64,000 nt of DNA, taken from Verrucomicrobiaceae bacterium (GTDB lineage Bacteria; Verrucomicrobiota; Verrucomicrobiia; Verrucomicrobiales; Verrucomicrobiaceae). The notes under the pieces are model-generated. The model did no database searches. It saw only the letters and a program-made list of their open reading frames with translations, and was not told the DNA's origin. The position numbers and the translations under genes were made by a program. Shown piece after piece: positions 60,623 to 64,000 of the stretch. Position 1 is the stretch's first letter. The number at the start of each line of letters is the position of its first letter. The stretch lies in NCBI GenBank assembly GCA_015075365.1, contig JABTUN010000005.1:248001-312000 (forward strand), written 5' to 3'.

Positions 60623-60937
60623 ATGAAAACGCCCGGTCTCCATGCCGCCTGCGCCACTGTGTGGGTAACGCCTTATTTGGGCAAGGCCATTGTCCATTTC
60701 CGTAACCTGCGGGGCATGACCCAGAAGGAACTGGCCCAGGCCGCGGGCCTGGATTTGTCCGCGATCAAGCGCCTGGAGGCCGGGCGCAAGCAGGGAGGCT
60801 GGGTGATGTCCGTGGAGGTGGTGTGCCGCGCGCTGGGAGTGACGCTGGAGCAGCTTTTTCACCAGGCGCAGCATCTGGCGCAGGTCGAGGCGATGGAGGC
60901 CTTTTTTTTGAAGTTTTACAAGGAGGCCAGTTGTTGA
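60623..60937 (+). CDS. XRE-family HTH regulator
   Basis: 104 residues from the ATG at 60623 (a GTG at 60596 would add nine). HTH: HFRNLRGMTQKELAQAAGLDLSAIKRLEAGRKQGGWVMSVEVVCRALGVTLEQLF (residues about 24-80), a lambda-repressor type domain. A short helical C-terminus follows (QVEAMEAFFLKFYKEASC). It is preceded by an 18-bp palindrome that may be its operator and by the repeat block; the minisatellite gene follows. Confidence 0.88.
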   Translation: MKTPGLHAACATVWVTPYLGKAIVHFRNLRGMTQKELAQAAGLDLSAIKRLEAGRKQGGWVMSVEVVCRALGVTLEQLFHQAQHLAQVEAMEAFFLKFYKEASC

Positions 60938-60965
60938 GTGGCAGGCGCGGCCCGGTGGTGATGAC

Positions 60966-61535
60966 ATGGGCGGCATGAAGCGCGCGCCCTGCCACAACCC
61001 ACCTCATGCCGCTCCGGCGGGTCTTTTCAACGGCTTCAACTGGATGGCAGGCCCTGCTTCCAATCAGGAGATGGCCCTGCGCTGGAAGGTGGCCATCATC
61101 CGTGTGAGGCTGGCATGCCTGGACCGGAAGACGGCCATTCAGCGCACGGAACTGGCCCGGGTGAAGCAGTGCATGGCCGCGCTGAAAACGGGCTTTCCCG
61201 GTTCCGCCAGACAAACGACCGGCTCGTCCAGGCAAACGACCGGCTCGTCCAGGCAGACGACCGGCTCGTCCAGGCAGACGACCGGCCCGTCCAGACAAAC
61301 GACCGGCCCGTCCAGGCAAACGACTGGCCCGTCCAGACAAACGACCGGCCCGTCCAGGCAAACGACCGGCCCGTCCAGGCAAACGACTGGCGGGGCCGGA
61401 AAACCCGTTTTGGGGCCGTCACCAGCGGGTCATCCCGACCAGCCGGGGCCTGATTTTCCGATGTCTTTTCAAAGCGCGCGCAGCGCCCGGACGGGCTCTG
61501 CGCGCCTGGCAACCCTTTCCCGGAGGGCTGGGTGA
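60966..61535 (+). CDS. Possible repeat-containing protein (minisatellite frame)
   Basis: 189 codons. The non-repeat start (from about MALRWKVAIIRVRLACLDRK to CMAALKTGF, residues 36-78) looks like a genuine helical protein. From about residue 82 the 21-bp minisatellite gives heptapeptides SRQTTGS. In the next frame the same DNA reads NDRLVQA heptads, a better coiled-coil pattern, so a one- or two-base slip near 61195 may separate the true N- and C-terminal frames. Upstream is the XRE gene, downstream the lineage-specific gene. Translation of this exact frame is uncertain. Confidence 0.4.
   Translation: MGGMKRAPCHNPPHAAPAGLFNGFNWMAGPASNQEMALRWKVAIIRVRLACLDRKTAIQRTELARVKQCMAALKTGFPGSARQTTGSSRQTTGSSRQTTGSSRQTTGPSRQTTGPSRQTTGPSRQTTGPSRQTTGPSRQTTGGAGKPVLGPSPAGHPDQPGPDFPMSFQSARSARTGSARLATLSRRAG
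61208..61396. repeat. 21-bp minisatellite, 9 units
   Basis: Nine head-to-tail units of 21 bp (consensus CAGGCAAACGACCGGCTCGT plus C) with few changes (CTCGTC/CCCGTC, GCAAACG/GCAGACG). Unit length equals that of the minisatellite at 14301, though the sequences differ. Confidence 0.9.
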
Positions 61536-61645
61536 TGGCGCTGTGGAACAGCGGCGCCACCTGGTCTTCCGGGTTTTTGTGGGCACCGGCGGCTCCGCCG
61601 CCGGCTGCCATCTCCCTGAGTGAACCACCCAAACATACCCAAACC

Positions 61646-62356
61646 ATGCAACGAAAACCATACTATCCTAAGAAAGTATCCGAACAACCAGCCTGGCACT
61701 TTAACTATGCGGACCAGATCACCATTCTAGGTCCAGGCATGGGCCTGGTGCCTGCCGACGTGACGGCCACCATCAATGACTCCCGCCATGTGGGGTATTC
61801 CATTGGTGCCTGGTGCAACACCGTGAGAGAATTTGGCCCCGGTGCCACCGGGCAGTTGGAGGTGCTGAAATTTGGCAGCGGCCTGACCGCCTTTGAGCTG
61901 CCGGAATTTGTGCCCCCCGCACCGCCCGCCGGCCTGACGACCGTGCTGCCGGGCGCGCTGGCGCGCATCTTCAAGTATGTCCAGGTGATCAAGGGCAGCC
62001 CGGGCTACACGGAAGGCCAGGGCCTGCTGCTGGGCATCGTGGGGGAGGAAGTCCCGCCTCCGCCGCCCGGTGGCGGTGTGCCGCGCCTGACGCTGATGCT
62101 GAACCAGGTGCCCGCGCAGCAGCAGGTGCTGGCGAAGTTCTTCAAGGACGGCCACGAGGGCATCTGGCTGGAGAGCCGCCGTGGCAACGGCGCCTGGGAG
62201 TTCCTCATCATCTCCACCAAGAGCCCTTACATCGACACCCGCCCGCTGCTGGTGCCCGGCCAGGCGGAGGTGCGGGAATACCGCGCCATGTTCTGGGATG
62301 CCGGACAACCCAACGGCGACTGGTGCGACGTGGCGAGGATCACGGTGAGCCCGTGA
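61646..62356 (+). CDS. Lineage-specific protein, possible extracellular/structural
   Basis: 236 residues without signal peptide. A helical N-terminal half (HFNYADQITILGPGMGLVPADVTATINDSRHVGYSIGAWCNTVREFG) and a Pro-rich hinge (FVPPAPPAGL; VPPPPPGGGVP) precede a beta-rich end (LTLMLNQVPAQQQVLAKFFKDGHEGIWLESRRGNGAWEFL, YRAMFWDAGQPNGDWCDVARITV) like a fibronectin-type-III sandwich. I recall similar proteins in Verrucomicrobia but no defined function. It is likely part of the same accessory unit as the collagen-like gene. Confidence 0.78.
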   Translation: MQRKPYYPKKVSEQPAWHFNYADQITILGPGMGLVPADVTATINDSRHVGYSIGAWCNTVREFGPGATGQLEVLKFGSGLTAFELPEFVPPAPPAGLTTVLPGALARIFKYVQVIKGSPGYTEGQGLLLGIVGEEVPPPPPGGGVPRLTLMLNQVPAQQQVLAKFFKDGHEGIWLESRRGNGAWEFLIISTKSPYIDTRPLLVPGQAEVREYRAMFWDAGQPNGDWCDVARITVSP

Positions 62357-62384
62357 GCGCCCGCAGGGTGCCGCGCTGCGCGCG

Positions 62385-62425
62385 TCTCGCGGAGAAGAGG
62401 AGTGGAGGAGTGGAGGAGACGCGCT
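62385..62425. repeat. GA-rich repeat, left copy
   Basis: CGGAGAAGAGGAGTGGAGGA with GTGGAGGAGACGCGC. An inverted relative lies at 62868-62950 on the other side of the four-helix-bundle gene. Confidence 0.7.
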
Positions 62426-62449
62426 GCGCGGAGCTTTGCGCGAATCCCC

Positions 62450-62830
62450 TTACTCCCGGCTCAGCGTCCATTTACCGGCATTGGCCATCATGGCGACGAG
62501 CATGCGCAGAATGATTTCATACTCCTCTTCCATCGCCTGCAGATCAGTTTGCTTCAGGTAGCCGCAGCGAAACGCAAATTGAAGCCACGTCTGCGTCTCT
62601 GCCGCCTCGGTGTCCGCATTGCTGAGCTTGCTGACAAAAGCACCTTCATAACGCCTCTTGCGCCATGCCTCGGTGATGTTGGCCGCCACGGAACGCGAGG
62701 ACCGGCGAATCTGATCCGTCAGCGAATACATCTCCTCACGCGGAAACTTTTGGGTCAGCTCAAACACCCGCATCGCCGCTTCAAAGGCCCTTTGAAACAC
62801 CTCCAGCTCCGTGTGCCGCGTGATCTTCAT
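62450..62830 (-). CDS. Four-helix-bundle protein (S23/IVP family)
   Basis: 126 residues. The family pattern is full: ITRHTELEVFQRAFEAAMRVFELTQKFPREEMYSLTDQIRRSSRSVAANITEAW then SKLSNADTEAAETQTWLQFAFRCGYL and EYEIILRMLVAMM. This family was first seen in intervening sequences of 23S rRNA genes and is related to the Avd proteins of diversity-generating retroelements; there is no reverse transcriptase here. It is inserted between two unrelated plus-strand genes and flanked by inverted GA-rich repeats. Confidence 0.92.
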   Translation of the reverse strand: MKITRHTELEVFQRAFEAAMRVFELTQKFPREEMYSLTDQIRRSSRSVAANITEAWRKRRYEGAFVSKLSNADTEAAETQTWLQFAFRCGYLKQTDLQAMEEEYEIILRMLVAMMANAGKWTLSRE

Positions 62831-62867
62831 GGGACGAATTCTACTCAAGCGCCCGCGCTCTCGTCCA

Positions 62868-62955
62868 TCTCAAAATCTCCTCCACTCCTGGTCTCCAGGT
62901 CCCGCGGCGCAGCCGCTCTCCAAGTCTCCTCCACCCCTCCACTCCTCCACCCCCC
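62868..62955. repeat. GA-rich repeat, right inverted copy
   Basis: Pyrimidine-rich on this strand (AAAATCTCCTCCACTCCTGG; TCTCCAAGTCTCCTCCACCC), the inverse of the left copy at 62385-62425 and related to the GA-rich stretch within the broken HTH gene at about 15000. Confidence 0.65.
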
Positions 62956-62958
62956 GCC

Positions 62959-63354
62959 ATGCCCTACGACCCCAACCTCCCCCAAGCCGGCACCGAGATC
63001 GACGCGGTGCAGATGCGCGGCCAGCTCAACGGCCTGAAAGACCTCATTGATGCCATCGGCACCGTCACCGGGGCCATCGTGGATGCGGTGAACTCCCTGC
63101 CACCGGGAGATCCGGCCACGGTGTCCGTCACCCTCACCGGCACGATGCTGCACTTCACCTTTGGCATCCCGGAAGGGCAGACCGGTCCGCAGGGCATCCC
63201 CGGCGAGGTGACGCAGGCGGGGCTGGACGCCGCGATCAGCGGCACGAGCAGCAACAGCAACGCGGTGGGCACGCTGGACGCGCCCTTTGCGGACCCTGAT
63301 GCCGAGGCCCTGCGCGTGGCGTTTAACACGCTGGTGAACGCGCTGCGGCGGTGA
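62959..63354 (+). CDS. Collagen-like/tail-fibre-type small protein
   Basis: 131 residues. After a helical start (IDAVQMRGQLNGLKDLIDAIGTVTGAIVDAVNSLPPG) there is a beta strand pair (TVSVTLTGTMLHFTFGIPEG) and a short collagen-like Gly-X-Y stretch (GQTGPQGIPGEV), then a polar C-terminus. This layout is usual in phage tail and bacterial surface fibres. No other phage gene is nearby, so it may be a domesticated or tail-derived protein. Confidence 0.8.
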   Translation: MPYDPNLPQAGTEIDAVQMRGQLNGLKDLIDAIGTVTGAIVDAVNSLPPGDPATVSVTLTGTMLHFTFGIPEGQTGPQGIPGEVTQAGLDAAISGTSSNSNAVGTLDAPFADPDAEALRVAFNTLVNALRR

Positions 63355-64000
63355 GGGGGCGGGGGGGAGAGAGGGGAGAAGAGAGAAGATAGAGGAGAGT
63401 CGTTGAGAGGTGAGACGTGAGAGGTTTCGTAGAGGAAGTCGTGAGACTTCCCGGGTCCGGGGCAAACTCACGTTTGCCTCTACGAGGACCGGGTCGGTGC
63501 CCCGATCTACAGCAATGCCCTGATCGACAGCACAGGTGCTTCCGCACGTCTGACCTCTGACTTCTGACTTCTCACCTCTGACTTCTGGCCGGCTCCCCTC
63601 GATCTTCTCTCTTGGGCTGCCCCGATCGACAAGATGGAAGACCCAGGCAACGTTCAACGTCGAACGTCCAACGCGGAACGTCCAACCCCAGAGCGGGCTG
63701 CGGCGAAGCCGCGAAGCGAACTCCGAACGACGAACGCGCTTTATCTCGTCGGACGCGGCGCAGCGCGTCCCTACCGCCTGAACTCCGCCCTCTTTTGCCC
63801 TTTTTTCTCTCTTTCGGCCAACCCAGGCAACGTTCAACGTCGAACGTCCAACGCGGAACGTCCAACCCCAGAGCGGGCTGCTGCGAAGCCGCGAAGCGAA
63901 CTCCGAACGACGAACGCGGGGCAGCGTCCAACGCGTAAGGTTCCATCTTGAAACGTGAAACCTGCGGACCGGGTCACTGCCCCGATCCACAGTGGCCGGT
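63355..64000. repeat. Mosaic intergenic repeat block 6 with double-hairpin repeat
   Basis: No gene is visible to the window end. The stretch holds a second double-hairpin repeat (GGAAGTC...GACTTCC at 63434-63451; GGCAAAC...GTTTGCC at 63461-63478), GACTTCTGACTTCTCACC, two near-identical copies of a unit with CAACGTCGAACGTCCAACGC and GCGAAGCCGCGAAGCGAAC (about 63648-63740 and 63825-63920), and the GC-rich module at about 63749. GGACCGGGTC with CCCCGATC motifs repeat at about 63487 and 63967. Confidence 0.85.

Noticed and set aside
62450..62830. Diversity-generating retroelement suggested by an Avd-like four-helix bundle
   Set aside because: No reverse transcriptase, template repeat or variable repeat is in the window.

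Overview
The window is a GC-rich bacterial chromosome segment. Its gene style suggests Verrucomicrobiota (Prosthecobacter/Verrucomicrobium-like): many short secreted or lipoprotein genes of lineage-limited type, a sulfatase cluster, PilC plus pseudopilin genes, a YCII-linked ECF sigma locus and a cas9-cas1-cas2 locus without csn2 or cas4. This placement is inference from gene content; there is no rRNA or tRNA gene to confirm it.

Layout. 1-12.8 kb is mostly housekeeping and envelope genes: a cut kinase-like gene, a metallo-hydrolase, an SMP-30 protein, a GNAT protein, a secreted cyclophilin, a sugar epimerase, an L,D-transpeptidase, trmL, a GtrA protein and small lipoproteins. 12.8-20 kb is an accessory island: mosaic intergenic repeats, a 16-unit 21-bp minisatellite, a broken HTH gene, a Z1-type ATPase/helicase paired with a YaaW-like membrane protein, and a SLATT-family membrane effector gene. 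The SLATT gene lies between two direct repeats that are decayed 3' ends of an HNH nuclease gene. 20-34.8 kb returns to core functions (DCC and DUF1361 proteins, ThuA, a PQQ propeller, a hybrid histidine kinase, Fur, an Opp ATPase, RodA, IlvA) and ends in a sulfatase / twin-domain protein / beta-helix set. 35.1-39.6 kb is an ECF42-like sigma locus with SRPBCC, two YCII, VOC, DUF1428 (broken by a 14-bp tandem duplication) and AHSA1 genes. 40-51.6 kb carries pilus/secretion genes, an aldolase, mutM, an orphan E1-beta, an alcohol dehydrogenase, gluconokinase, DsbD, an FAH protein, an RluA-type enzyme and a small HMA-like protein.

52-60 kb is the CRISPR region. A secreted-type HNH nuclease gene abuts an array of 29 recognisable repeats (36 bp, spacers mostly 32 bp), followed by cas2, cas1 and cas9 on the minus strand. 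Upstream of cas9 lie a probable tracrRNA gene and the decayed N-terminus of a second, different cas9. The intact HNH gene ends exactly where a CRISPR repeat would begin (shared GTTTTGA), and its 3' end is the same sequence found as relics around the SLATT gene 33 kb away. The CRISPR edge and the defence island therefore share a recombining HNH element.

60-64 kb is an accessory tail: an XRE regulator behind an 18-bp palindrome, a second 21-bp minisatellite, a lineage-specific structural-type gene, a four-helix-bundle gene bracketed by inverted GA-rich repeats, a collagen-like tail protein and a dense block of the mosaic repeats.

The best candidates for something new are the Z1 plus YaaW-like pair, the mobile HNH element with its relics, and the tracrRNA/cas9-relic arrangement.
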